From assembly GCF_002899455.1 (NCBI RefSeq), contig NZ_PPFB01000001.1, positions 2,448,501 to 2,512,500 of the forward strand: a stretch of 64,000 nucleotides of DNA, given 5' to 3'. A model generated the notes under the pieces. That model was not told the DNA's origin. It did no database searches and worked only from the letters and a program-made list of their open reading frames with translations. Positions 44,118 through 52,856 of this stretch are shown piece by piece (within the stretch, counting starts at the first letter, position 1; each line of letters begins with the position of its first letter). A program made the position numbers and the translations under genes. This DNA is from Streptomyces sp. DH-12. GTDB lineage: Bacteria; Actinomycetota; Actinomycetes; Streptomycetales; Streptomycetaceae.

Positions 44118-45077
44118 TCAGCCCCTCAGCTTCGGGTCGAGGGCTTCCCGCATGGCCTCGCCGAGGAGGGTGAAGCCGAGGGCGGTGATGATGATGCCGA
44201 CGGCGGGGTAGACCGCCATCATCGGCGCGTTGTCGAAGAAACGCTGCGCCTGGGTGAGCATGACGCCCCACTCGGGGATGGCCGGGTCGGGGTTGCCGAG
44301 GCCCAGGTAGGACAGGGCGGCCGCCTCGATGATCGCGGTGGCCAGGGAGAGCGTGGCCTGCACGATCACCGGGCTGAGCGAGTTGGGGATGATCTGCGAG
44401 AGCACGATGCGCCGCTTGCGCACACCGAGGGACCTGGCCGCGAGCACGTACTCCGAACCGCCCTGGGCCAGCATGGAGCCGCGCAGCAACCGGGCGAACA
44501 CCGGGATCTGGACCACACCGACGGCGATCATCACGGTGGTCAGCGACTGTCCCATGACGGCGGCGATGGACACGGCCAGCAGCAGCGAGGGCATGGCCAG
44601 CATGATGTCGATGAACCGCATGATGACGGAGTCGATGCGCCTGCCCCGGTCGCCGCCGAGGGTGGCGAAGGCGCCGGCGAGGCCGCCGATCAGGAAGCCG
44701 ATGATCAGACCGATCGTCGTGGCGACGACGCCGACGAGCAGGGTCTGACGGGCGCCCACCAGCATGCGGGAGAACATGTCCCGGCCGAGGTGGTCGAGTC
44801 CGAACCAGTTCTCGCCGCGCATGCCGACGAACTCGCCCCGGTTGGCGAAGACCTCGTTGCGCCAGGTCTGGGCGGTCGGCGAGTACGGGGCGATGTACGG
44901 CCCGATGACCGCGAGGACGATGAACACGGCGATGACGATCGCGCCGACGATCGCCATCTTGCTGCGCTTGAGACGTCGGAACGCCTCCCGCCACAGGCTG
45001 GCTCCGGTAGTGGTGTCCTTGGTCGCGGCCAGTTCGGCGAGACGCTGGATCTTGTCGGTCTTGGTGGCGACGCTCAT
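44118..45077 (-). CDS. Oligopeptide ABC transporter permease (OppC/DppC-like)
   Basis: 319-residue permease. One N-terminal helix (about 42-64), the periplasmic GLDHLGRDMFSRMLVGAR motif of DppC proteins, and five further helices; the EAA loop reads EYVLAARSLGVRKRRIVLSQIIPN. Starts with a one-base overlap (TAATG) on the upstream permease gene, so both are translated together and form the membrane channel. Confidence 0.96.
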   Translation of the reverse strand: MSVATKTDKIQRLAELAATKDTTTGASLWREAFRRLKRSKMAIVGAIVIAVFIVLAVIGPYIAPYSPTAQTWRNEVFANRGEFVGMRGENWFGLDHLGRDMFSRMLVGARQTLLVGVVATTIGLIIGFLIGGLAGAFATLGGDRGRRIDSVIMRFIDIMLAMPSLLLAVSIAAVMGQSLTTVMIAVGVVQIPVFARLLRGSMLAQGGSEYVLAARSLGVRKRRIVLSQIIPNSLSPVIVQATLSLATAIIEAAALSYLGLGNPDPAIPEWGVMLTQAQRFFDNAPMMAVYPAVGIIITALGFTLLGEAMREALDPKLRG

Positions 45078-46081
45078 TAGTGCACCCGCACTCTCGGGTC
45101 GATCAGGCTGTACGCCAGGTCCACCAGCAAGTTGATCAAGACGTAAACCAGCGCGATGAACATGATGAATCCGACGAGCACGGGGTAGTCACGGCCGTCG
45201 ATCGCGGTCCGGATGAAGGAGCCGATGCCGCCGAAGGAGAACACGGACTCGGTCAGGACCGCGCCGGACAGCAGGGAGCCGGTGAGCAGGCCGACCGCCG
45301 TCACCACGGGGAGCAGCGCGTTGCGCATCACGTGCCGGCTACGGACGACACTGCGCTTGAGGCCCTTGGCCTCGGCGGTGCGGACGTAGTCCTCGTCCTG
45401 CACCTCGAGCACGCTGGCGCGGGTCATGCGCACGATGACGGCGAGCGGGATGGATGCCAGGGCGACGGCCGGCAGGACCAGGTGGTGGAGGGCGCTCAAC
45501 GAGGCGTCGAACTCCCCGGTGAGGATGCCGTCCAGGACGGCGAAGCCGGTCACGTCGGTGGCGTTGATACCGGTTTCCTGGCGTCCGTAGCTGGGGAAGA
45601 TGCCGAGCTGGACGGCGAAGATCTGCTTGAGGATCAGGGCCAGGAAGAAGACCGGGACGCAGATGCCGACGAGGGAGCCGGAAACCGCGCTGACGTCGAG
45701 CCACCCGCCGCGGTTGCGGGCCGCGAAGTAGCCGAGGGGCACACCGACGGCGACCGCGATGAGGATCGCGAGGAGGGACAGCTCCACCGTCGCGGGGAAG
45801 CGCAGGACGAACTCGTCCCACACCGGCTGTCCGGTCTGGGTGGAGGTGCCCAGATCGAGCTCGAAGATGCGCTTGAGGAAGCGCCAGTACTGAACGTAGA
45901 CGGGCTGGTCGAGCCCGAGCGCACGGTTGATGCGCGCCACTTCGGCTTCGGTGGCCTTTTCCCCCAGGATCGCTGAGGCGGGTCCACCGGGCAGCCGGTC
46001 GAGCCACAGGAAGAGCAGAACCGACAGGCCGAGCAGCGTGGGTATGAGCTGGAGCAGTCTTCGTACGACGAGACGCAGCAC
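45077..46081 (-). CDS. Oligopeptide ABC transporter permease (OppB/DppB-like)
   Basis: 334-residue permease. It begins MLRLVVRRLLQLIPTLLGLS (first helix) with the conserved LPGGPASAILG and DLGTSTQTGQPV periplasmic segments; EAA loop EDYVRTAEAKGLKRSVVRSRH; C-terminal ends YSLIDPRVRVH, typical of the family. GTG 46081 follows AAGGGG. Separated from the binding-protein gene by a hairpin. Confidence 0.96.
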   Translation of the reverse strand: MLRLVVRRLLQLIPTLLGLSVLLFLWLDRLPGGPASAILGEKATEAEVARINRALGLDQPVYVQYWRFLKRIFELDLGTSTQTGQPVWDEFVLRFPATVELSLLAILIAVAVGVPLGYFAARNRGGWLDVSAVSGSLVGICVPVFFLALILKQIFAVQLGIFPSYGRQETGINATDVTGFAVLDGILTGEFDASLSALHHLVLPAVALASIPLAVIVRMTRASVLEVQDEDYVRTAEAKGLKRSVVRSRHVMRNALLPVVTAVGLLTGSLLSGAVLTESVFSFGGIGSFIRTAIDGRDYPVLVGFIMFIALVYVLINLLVDLAYSLIDPRVRVH

Positions 46082-46123
46082 CCCGCATGCCCCTTTCTTG
46101 CGTGAGGTCTTACATGAATGGAC

Positions 46124-46156
46124 CCGCCCGGCCGCCGAGTTGCGGTGGCCGGGCGG
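46124..46156 (-). terminator. Intra-operon hairpin after the binding-protein gene
   Basis: Ten-base arms CCGCCCGGCC / GGCCGGGCGG with a 13-base loop, between the binding-protein stop (46190) and the permease start (46081). No U-tract; probably reduces read-through so that binding protein is made in excess over the membrane parts. Confidence 0.7.
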
Positions 46157-46189
46157 ACCCCCCCGTTATTGGCTTCCTGCCGTTCCCGC

Positions 46190-47860
46190 CTACTTGAAGG
46201 AGGCTTCGGCGAAGATCTCCTGCGTCAGCGGCGACACGTTCGGCGGGTTGACGTTCTTGCCGAAGGCGATGGCCGGCGGGGAGGACGAGACCGGGACACC
46301 CGGCAGGTAGTCCATGATGACCTCGTTGGCCTTCTGGTAGGCGGCGGTGCGCTCCTCGGCCTTGCCCATCTTCGAGCCGGCGTTCACCGCGTCGAAGACC
46401 TTCTTGTCCTTGAAGCCCCACTGCTTGTCGAACCCGGCGAACCAGGTGCCGATGAAGTTGTAGCCGTCGTTGAAGTCACCGGTCCAGCCGAGCATGTGCA
46501 GGGCGCAGGAGCCCGACTCGGTGGCGTCCAGGTAGTCCGGGGCCCACTTCATGGCCTTCGGCTTGACCGTGATGCCGGACTTCTCCAGGTCGGCCTTCAT
46601 CAGCTCGAACAGGTCCTGCGGGGCAGGCATGTACGGGCGGGTGACCTCGGTCGGGTAGCAGAACTCGATCTGCAGCTTCTCCTCGCCGGCCTTCTTCAGC
46701 AGCTGCTTGGCCTTGGCGGGGTCGAAGGGGTACTGCGTGACGTTCTTGGAGTAGCCCTGGATCGTGTCCGGCATGAACTGGTCGGCGACCTTGCCGCCCT
46801 CGGGCAGCTGGGTCTTGACCAGGTTCTCCTTGTCGATCGACTGCGCGATCGCCTGGCGGACTTCCTTCTTCTTCAGGGCCGGGTTCGCCGACTGGCTCAT
46901 GCCCACGTAGAAGAGGTTGAAGACGCCACGGGTCGGGACGACGTAGCCCTGCTCCTCGAGGGTCTTGACGTCGGCCGGGGCGACGAGGTCGTAGCCGTCG
47001 ATGTCACCGGCCTGGAGCGCCTGGCGGCGGCCCTCCTCGGTGTCGATGGTGCGGAAGACCAGGTTCTTGATCTTCGCCTTCTCGCCCCAGTAGTCGTCGA
47101 AGCGCTCGAGGGTGACTTCCTTGTTGCCCTTGTTCCACTTGACGATCTTGTACGGGCCGGTGCCGGCGACCGTGCCGGCCTCCTGGCTGTACTTGGGGTA
47201 CGTGATGGCGTCACCCTTGGCCGAGGCGTCCTGCTTCTTGTACGCCTCGATGGCCTTCGGCGAGTGGATCGCGAGGGCGTTCAGCGAGAAGCCGCCGGGG
47301 AGGTTGGCGGAGGGCTTCTTGACCTCGATGACGGCGGTGTGCTCGTCCTTGGCCGTGCAGCTCTTGTAGTTCGCCTCGGGCGTCTCCGGGTCCTCGTTCT
47401 TCGCGAACCCGCCCATGATGGTCTGCCAGTAGTAGGAGACCGCGCTCGACTGGTAGGTGCCCTTCCAGTTGAACCAGTGGTCGTAGTTCGCGCAGACCGC
47501 CGCGGCGTTGAACTCCTCGCCGTCGTGGAACTTCACGTTCTTGCGGAGGTTGAAGGTCCAGACGGTGCCCGCGTCGTTGCTCGACCAGGTCTCGGCCAGG
47601 CCGCCGACCAGCTTGGTGCCGCCCGACTCGTGCTCGAGGAGGGCCTCGAACGCCTGGCGGGTCACCCGGAAGGTTTCACCGTCACTCGCGAGGGCAGGGT
47701 CCAGGGAACCCGGGTCACCTGCACCGGCGAACACGAAGGTGTCCTTCTTGCCGCCGCTCTCGTTGTCACTGTCCCGCTCGCTGGCGCAGCCCGTGGCGAT
47801 CAGACCGACCGCGACCGCGGCCGTGATCGCCCGAGCGGCTCGGGACTTGAATATGCGCAT
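46190..47860 (-). CDS. Peptide-binding lipoprotein of ABC transporter (SBP family 5)
   Basis: 556-residue extracellular solute-binding protein. Lipoprotein signal MRIFKSRAARAITAAVAVGL followed by lipobox IATGC. Family 5 features: PGSLDPALASDGETFRVTRQAFE, WTFNLRKNVKFHDGEEFNAAAV, GTGPYKIVKWNKGN and GWTGDFNDGYNFIGTW. It delivers peptides to the permease/ATPase set encoded just downstream. First gene of the operon, with a 433-base upstream region. Ends FAEASFK. Confidence 0.96.
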   Translation of the reverse strand: MRIFKSRAARAITAAVAVGLIATGCASERDSDNESGGKKDTFVFAGAGDPGSLDPALASDGETFRVTRQAFEALLEHESGGTKLVGGLAETWSSNDAGTVWTFNLRKNVKFHDGEEFNAAAVCANYDHWFNWKGTYQSSAVSYYWQTIMGGFAKNEDPETPEANYKSCTAKDEHTAVIEVKKPSANLPGGFSLNALAIHSPKAIEAYKKQDASAKGDAITYPKYSQEAGTVAGTGPYKIVKWNKGNKEVTLERFDDYWGEKAKIKNLVFRTIDTEEGRRQALQAGDIDGYDLVAPADVKTLEEQGYVVPTRGVFNLFYVGMSQSANPALKKKEVRQAIAQSIDKENLVKTQLPEGGKVADQFMPDTIQGYSKNVTQYPFDPAKAKQLLKKAGEEKLQIEFCYPTEVTRPYMPAPQDLFELMKADLEKSGITVKPKAMKWAPDYLDATESGSCALHMLGWTGDFNDGYNFIGTWFAGFDKQWGFKDKKVFDAVNAGSKMGKAEERTAAYQKANEVIMDYLPGVPVSSSPPAIAFGKNVNPPNVSPLTQEIFAEASFK

Positions 47861-48293
47861 ACTGGGGCCACTCCGGGTCCGCTATGTGGATGCATCTTGA
47901 CCGGCCGAACACTACAGACGTTCGCAGTGAGTCAGGAACAGTCCGGATAGCGGTGATACCTACCTGAGATCTGAACGGTTGACATAAGGGATCCTTCCGG
48001 CATCTTCGCGGGGTGATTTAACGTGCCGGACACATGTGACACCCCGGCAAGTGCCGTTCCGCAGGCCCCGGATGATTTGAAGACGCAGTGAAACCGCAGG
48101 TGACAGGCGGTCAGCGGCAGGTAGCTGAGCGCATTCGCCGGAATCTGACGCGAAATCAGCGGCCGAGGGGCCCGGACGGGAGCCGAACCGGCTCACACTG
48201 TCCACATGCTGGACACGGTGACCCTGTGTCACCGTGCGCGAGAGCCCCCGGCGGCGGGTCGGCCGCGCCGGGGGCCCGGGAAGGACGTACCGG
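47861..48293 (-). promoter_or_regulatory. 433-base gap: peptide transporter promoter region
   Basis: No gene recognised. Near the SseB-like stop are a strong hairpin GCCCCCGGCG / CGCCGGGGGC (48244-48253 with 48266-48275), likely a terminator, and a perfect dyad CACGGTGAC-CCTGT-GTCACCGTG (48214-48236), either a second hairpin or an operator. Closer to the transporter, TAGGTAT about 100 bases before the start with TGTCAA 16 bases upstream is a weak promoter candidate. Confidence 0.5.
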
Positions 48294-49076
48294 TCAGAGG
48301 CGGTGTGCGGGCGGGTAGCCGTAGCCCGCGGCGGGCGCCGGGGCGTGCGCCTCGCGGTCGTAGAAGGGGCGCGCGTTGACCCGCAGCCACATCGCCACCG
48401 GGTCGTGCTCGTCGGCCAGGGCGACGGTGGAGACGGGCAGCCCGTCGGGCACGGCGGGCAGGGACTGCCGCATCATCGCCCGCACCGACTCCACGGCGGG
48501 CGGCGAGGTGTCGTACACGTCCAGGCCGATGGCGAGGTACGGGGCGCCCAGCGCGGGCTGCACCCAGGCGCGGCGCAGCGCGCGCACGGCCGGGGTGCGG
48601 TGGGCGTTCTGCGCGAGGAGGGCGTAGAACTGCGGGATCTCGATGGCCGGCTCGGACAGCCGCAGCGGTCCGGCGGGCTGCTGGTCGAGGCCGCCGGCGA
48701 TACGGCGCAGATCCAGCCAGGGGATGCCGACGCCCCCGCCGGGCGCGTGCGGGTTGAGCCAGAGGCCGTGGCGGTCCGGGTAGAGGGCACGGGCCACCTC
48801 GAGCCCGTCCACCACCTCGTACGAGCGGTTCCAGCCGCTCGCGGACAGTTCCTGGGCGGAGGTCACGCAGGGCGCGTAGCCGTGGCCGTCGACCTCCATG
48901 GTCCCGTACTGGGCGTCGGGCGAGCCGGCCTGGCCGTGCCAGAGCAGCATCCAGACCCGGCCGGACGAGGGGGTGGCGAGCGCGCGCAGCAAGGCCTCGT
49001 AGGCGTCGTAACGCCCGGGCGTCACCTGGCGCAGCATGTGCTCGACCTGTCCGGCCGCCGCGGTGCCAGCGCTCAC
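48294..49076 (-). CDS. SseB-family protein (SseB N and C domains)
   Basis: 260 residues. N-terminal domain with RVWMLLWHGQAGSPDAQYGT, DGHGYAPCVTSAQELSASGW and the HGLWLNPHAPGGGVGIPW segment; C-terminal half resembles SseB_C with YLAIGLDVYDTSPPAVES and ends in PVAMWLRVNARPFYDREA. SseB was named for enhanced serine sensitivity in E. coli; its biochemical role is unclear. GTG 49076 has GGAGGGG upstream. Tandem with a related gene, and close to the serine/glycine genes, though on the opposite strand. Confidence 0.85.
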   Translation of the reverse strand: MSAGTAAAGQVEHMLRQVTPGRYDAYEALLRALATPSSGRVWMLLWHGQAGSPDAQYGTMEVDGHGYAPCVTSAQELSASGWNRSYEVVDGLEVARALYPDRHGLWLNPHAPGGGVGIPWLDLRRIAGGLDQQPAGPLRLSEPAIEIPQFYALLAQNAHRTPAVRALRRAWVQPALGAPYLAIGLDVYDTSPPAVESVRAMMRQSLPAVPDGLPVSTVALADEHDPVAMWLRVNARPFYDREAHAPAPAAGYGYPPAHRL

Positions 49077-49204
49077 TTGTATCGCCCCTCCGTACAACAC
49101 CCAGCCGGCCAATGCCCCTAGCTTAAGCCGACGGCCCCCGCCGGTCTGCGGTCAGTGCGCGGAAGGCGGGGAGCGGTCGGTGCGCGGAAGGCGGGGGCGG
49201 CGCG

Positions 49205-49981
49205 TCAGGCCCGCTGGTAGAAGGGGCGGACCTTGGCGCGCAGCCAGTCGGCGACCGGGTCCTGGGCCACGTCGAGGACGACGAGGTTGACCGGCCAGCG
49301 GGCGGGGCTGCGGCCCAGGGCCCGGCCGAGGGCGTCCAGCGGCAGCGACCGGGGGTCGCCCTCCCAGTGCAGTAGTTCCACGCCGACGAACAGCACCGGG
49401 TCGGCCGTCTCGACGGCGGCGAGGCAGCGGCGGGCGGTCGCCACCACGCCGAGGGAGTCGAACTCCTGCGAGGCCGCGGCGAGGAAGTCCACCGGGTCGT
49501 CCTGCCAGTCGGGTTCGAACAGCCGGACCCGGCCGCCGCCCGCCGGGCCGTCCAGCGGGGAGCGCCCGGCCCGGCACAGATCGGCCACCGCGGCCGGCGG
49601 GAGCGGGACGGCGACCGTGCCGCCCGGGTTGACCACGATGCCGGCCTGCGGGGGCAGTCCGCGGGCGAACTCCACGGCGGGCGCGACGGTGCAGCCCATG
49701 TGGGAGCCGACGACCTGGCGGAACTGCTCCTCGGAGCTGAAGACCGGCACGTACGCCTGGCCGTCCAGTTCCATGGTGGGCAGGTCGAGGGGGCCGCTGT
49801 GCGGACCGCCGCCGTTGGGCAGCGGCACCCACAGGAAGCTGCGCCCGAGCACCTCGACGATCCGGGGTCCCGCCGAGGGGACGCCCAGGGAGGCGGAGAG
49901 CGCCTCCTCCAGTTCGTTGCCGGGCCACCCGCCGTGCGGGTGGAAGTGCGTCCGGTCCGGGATGTCCGCCGGGAAGTCCAT
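49205..49981 (-). CDS. SseB-family protein, second copy
   Basis: 258 residues, paralogous in plan to the downstream gene. The N-terminal domain shows SFLWVPLPNGGGPHSGPL, DGQAYVPVFSSEEQFRQVVG and GLPPQAGIVVNPGGTVAVPL; the C-terminal half has VLFVGVELLHWEGDPRSLPL and ends DWLRAKVRPFYQRA, matching the partner's WLRVNARPFYDRE. ATG 49981. Seven bases after the P-loop gene, likely co-transcribed. Confidence 0.87.
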   Translation of the reverse strand: MDFPADIPDRTHFHPHGGWPGNELEEALSASLGVPSAGPRIVEVLGRSFLWVPLPNGGGPHSGPLDLPTMELDGQAYVPVFSSEEQFRQVVGSHMGCTVAPAVEFARGLPPQAGIVVNPGGTVAVPLPPAAVADLCRAGRSPLDGPAGGGRVRLFEPDWQDDPVDFLAAASQEFDSLGVVATARRCLAAVETADPVLFVGVELLHWEGDPRSLPLDALGRALGRSPARWPVNLVVLDVAQDPVADWLRAKVRPFYQRA

Positions 49982-49988
49982 CTGTCGC

Positions 49989-50702
49989 CTACCGCCTGCC
50001 TGGTGCCACTGCTGTGGCGGAAAGGCTAGCCGGTTCCCCGGTGAAGCCGATCCGGCGCAGGGCGTTCGCGGCGTCCCGGTCGACGAGCACCGCCGACGCG
50101 CAGCCCTCCGGCACCCGGCCGGACTCCACCGCGTCCAGCAGCCTGCCGCACGCCGTGCGGTGCCGGCGGAAGGCGTACCGCGAGACGCCCCGGCCCCGCT
50201 CCATCTGACCGGCCAGGGCCTGCTGGGGCGTGACGTCCAGTACCAGCAGATGCAGCGCGGCCCCGCGGCGCCGGGCCTCGCGGGCCAGCCAGCGCCGCAC
50301 CCAGGTCTGCGTGCCGCAGTCGTGCACGACGACCGGCCGGCCGGAGCGCAGCGCGCGGCGCAGTCCCGCGTAGTGGGCGAGCCGGACCAGCGGGCGGTAC
50401 ACCGCGTACGGCAGCAGGCGGGGCATGCGGCGGTCCCAGCGGTCGCGGGCGTCCTGGGAGTCGACGCGGGCGCCGCGCACCGTGCGCCGCATCAGCGTGG
50501 ACTTGCCGCTGCCGGGCAGTCCGGTGACGACGACGAGGTCGCGGGGGCCGAAGAGCAGGGCGCGCGGGCTGCGGCCGGAGCGCTCGCGCAGGTCCTGGAC
50601 GAGCGGGGCGGGCGCCGCGCCGCGGGCGCCGCCGGCCCCGTCCGCGTGCTGCCGCGGCAGCGCGACGCCTGTGGTGCCGGCGTACGCCGTGGGCCTGTTC
50701 AC
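49989..50702 (-). CDS. P-loop ATPase / kinase-like protein
   Basis: 237 residues with one Walker A motif VVTGLPGSGKSTLMRR near residue 55 and a downstream VVVHDCGTQTWVRRWLARE, then LHLLVLDVTPQQALAGQMER and the Arg-rich VSRYAFRRHRTACGRLL lid. This is the plan of small polynucleotide- or gluconate-kinase-like P-loop enzymes; substrate unknown. GTG 50702 follows GGGGAGG at nine bases; the frame is open another 93 codons without protein-like character. Divergent from the glycine riboswitch-gcvT transcript. Confidence 0.85.
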   Translation of the reverse strand: MNRPTAYAGTTGVALPRQHADGAGGARGAAPAPLVQDLRERSGRSPRALLFGPRDLVVVTGLPGSGKSTLMRRTVRGARVDSQDARDRWDRRMPRLLPYAVYRPLVRLAHYAGLRRALRSGRPVVVHDCGTQTWVRRWLAREARRRGAALHLLVLDVTPQQALAGQMERGRGVSRYAFRRHRTACGRLLDAVESGRVPEGCASAVLVDRDAANALRRIGFTGEPASLSATAVAPGRR

Positions 50703-50930
50703 CGTGGTCGTCCTCCCCTGGGGCCGGATATGAGTTCCGATCCCCGCCGCGTGTAAAGAGAAGGTAATGCCAGGTCGCTCTCGGTTCCGTGCTCTTACCG
50801 ATACAGGCCTGTCACAGCTCCCTGTGACCGAGCCTGCACGAACGGTGCACCCCCGGCAAGGGTCCCCCTGCCGGTGTCCGGCGATGCGTGCAATGATGTG
50901 CGCGCCAACTGCATACCGGCCGTTTGAATC

Positions 50931-51148
50931 CGCGCGGGAGAGTCCCCGGCACCGTGTGCCGCCGGGGCGCCGAAGGAGCAAGTCCCTCCCTTGAATCTCT
51001 CAGGCACCGTTACCGCGCGGGCGAGGCACATCTGAAAAGCGGGCCGCCGTCGCAGTGCTCCGGTGGCTCCACCCAAGGTGCAAGTCCTGATCGCCGTATC
51101 ACCGGTGGTCATGGCGAACCTCTCAGGTTCCGATGACAGATGGGGAGG
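50931..51148 (+). promoter_or_regulatory. Tandem glycine riboswitch upstream of gcvT
   Basis: Aptamer I is nearly canonical: P1 arms CGCGCGG (50931-50937) and CCGCGCG (51013-51019), GGAGAGT, GCGCCGAAGGAGCAA at 50967-50981 and GAATCTCTCAGG at 50993-51004. Aptamer II (about 51030-51148) is more divergent, with CACCCAAGGTGCAA at 51070-51083 and GCGAACCTCTCAGG at 51114-51127. The known class senses glycine cooperatively and usually turns gcv genes on. A following hairpin at 51141-51169 (TGGGGAGG with CCTTCCCCCA) is the likely expression platform. Confidence 0.9.
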
Positions 51149-51222
51149 AAACGCCCTCGCCTTCCCCCACGCTCGAATGAACTCGCGCGGGAGGGACCCC
51201 CATCGCCTTGGGAGACCGACCG

Positions 51223-52341
51223 ATGAGCAGTAACGAACCCCGCCGCACCGCGCTCGATGCCCTGCACCGGTCGCTCGGCGCGACGATGACCGACTTCGCC
51301 GGCTGGGACATGCCCCTGCGCTACGGCTCCGAGCGCGACGAGCACAACGCCGTGCGCACGAAGGCCGGCCTCTTCGACCTCTCGCACATGGGCGAGATCA
51401 CGGTCACCGGCCCGCAGGCCGCCGCGCTGCTGGATTACGCGCTGGTCGGCAACATCTCGGGCGTGAAGCCGGGCCGCGCCCGCTACACCATGATCTGCCG
51501 TGAGGACGGCGGCATCCTGGACGATCTGATCGTCTACCGGCTCGGCGACACCGAGTACATGGTCGTGGCCAACGCCTCCAACGCCCAGGTGGTGCTGGAC
51601 GCGCTGACCGAGCGGGCCGCGGGCTTCGACGCCGAGGTGCGCGACGACCGCGACGCCTACGCGCTGCTGGCCGTGCAGGGCCCCGAGTCCCCGGCGATCC
51701 TGCAGAGCCTCACCGATGCCGACCTGGACGGCCTGAAGTACTACGCCGGTCTGCCGGGCGCCGTGGCCGGGATCCCCGCGCTCATCGCCCGCACCGGCTA
51801 CACCGGCGAGGACGGCTTCGAGCTGTTCGTGAAGCCGGAGCACGCCGTGGAGCTGTGGCAGGCGCTGACCGAGGCGGGCGAGGGCCACGGGCTGGTCCCG
51901 TGCGGCCTGTCCTGCCGGGACACGCTCCGCCTGGAGGCGGGCATGCCGCTGTACGGCAACGAGCTGAGCACCTCGCTCACGCCCTTCGACGCCGGTCTGG
52001 GCCGGGTGGTGAAGTTCGAGAAGGAGGGCGACTTCGTGGGCCGCGCCGCCCTCGCCGACGCCGCCGAGCGCGCCGCGCAGAACCCGCCCCGCGTGCTGGT
52101 CGGCCTGGTGGCGCACGGCCGCCGGGTGCCGCGCGCCGGGTACGCGGTGGTGGCCGGCGGCGAGGTGATCGGCGAGGTCACCTCCGGCGCCCCCTCCCCC
52201 ACCCTGGGCAAGCCGATCGCCATGGCCTACGTCGACGCGAGCCACGCCGAGCCGGGCGCCGAGGGCGTCGGTGTGGACATCCGCGGCAGCCACGAGCCGT
52301 ACGACGTCGTGGCGCTGCCGTTCTACAAGCGGCAGAAGTGA
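51223..52341 (+). CDS. gcvT: Glycine cleavage system aminomethyltransferase (T protein)
   Basis: Transfers the methylene group from the H-protein-bound aminomethyl lipoate to tetrahydrofolate, releasing ammonia. 372 residues: FAGWDMPLRYGSERDEHNAV and GLFDLSHMGEI near the start, YTMICREDGGILDDLIVYRL, RTGYTGEDGFELFV, CRDTLRLEAGMPLYGNE and the OB-like C-terminal VTSGAPSPTLGKPIAMAYV. ATG 51223 has GGGAG about eight bases upstream; an in-frame ATG is at 51208. Controlled by the glycine riboswitch. gcvP is not in the window. Confidence 0.98.
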   Translation: MSSNEPRRTALDALHRSLGATMTDFAGWDMPLRYGSERDEHNAVRTKAGLFDLSHMGEITVTGPQAAALLDYALVGNISGVKPGRARYTMICREDGGILDDLIVYRLGDTEYMVVANASNAQVVLDALTERAAGFDAEVRDDRDAYALLAVQGPESPAILQSLTDADLDGLKYYAGLPGAVAGIPALIARTGYTGEDGFELFVKPEHAVELWQALTEAGEGHGLVPCGLSCRDTLRLEAGMPLYGNELSTSLTPFDAGLGRVVKFEKEGDFVGRAALADAAERAAQNPPRVLVGLVAHGRRVPRAGYAVVAGGEVIGEVTSGAPSPTLGKPIAMAYVDASHAEPGAEGVGVDIRGSHEPYDVVALPFYKRQK

Positions 52342-52464
52342 CACCGTCGTAGACAGCCCCCGGGCCGTCCCCGCGCGTCCGCGGGCCGGGCGCCCCACCC
52401 GTCCGGCCGCGTCCCGCACCGTCCCCGTCATCAGCAGTTTCCCGCGTACAGGAGAATTCCAGCC

Positions 52465-52842
52465 ATGAGCAACCCCCAGCAGCTGCGCTACAGCAAGGAG
52501 CACGAGTGGCTGTCGGCCGCCGAGGACGGCGTGTCGACGGTCGGCATCACGGAGCACGCGGCCAACGCGCTCGGCGACGTGGTCTTCGTCCAGCTCCCCG
52601 AGGTCGGTGACACGGTGAGCGCGGGCGAGACCTGCGGCGAGCTGGAGTCCACCAAGTCGGTCAGCGACCTGTACTCCCCTGTCTCCGGCGAGGTCACCGA
52701 GATCAACGAGGACGTGGTGAACGACCCGGCGCTGGTCAACTCGGCCCCCCTCGAGGGCGGCTGGCTGTTCAAGGTGCGGGTCACCGACGAGCCGGCCGAC
52801 CTGCTGTCCGCCGCCGAGTACGACGCGTTCATCGCGGGCTGA
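52465..52842 (+). CDS. gcvH: Glycine cleavage system H protein
   Basis: 125-residue lipoyl carrier shuttling the aminomethyl group between P and T proteins. YSKEHEWLS at the N-terminus, [20 protein letters not shown], and lipoyl-Lys64 in [20 protein letters not shown] precedes ATG 52465. It lies 123 bases after gcvT and 14 bases before glyA, in one transcription unit. Confidence 0.98.
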   Translation: MSNPQQLRYSKEHEWLSAAEDGVSTVGITEHAANALGDVVFVQLPEVGDTVSAGETCGELESTKSVSDLYSPVSGEVTEINEDVVNDPALVNSAPLEGGWLFKVRVTDEPADLLSAAEYDAFIAG

Positions 52843-52856
52843 GGAGCCGTAGCCGC

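Noticed and set aside
47960..48232. 90-codon minus-strand ORF in the transporter promoter gap
   Set aside because: No ribosome site, no recognisable family, and its composition differs from neighbouring genes; it overlaps the dyad at 48214.
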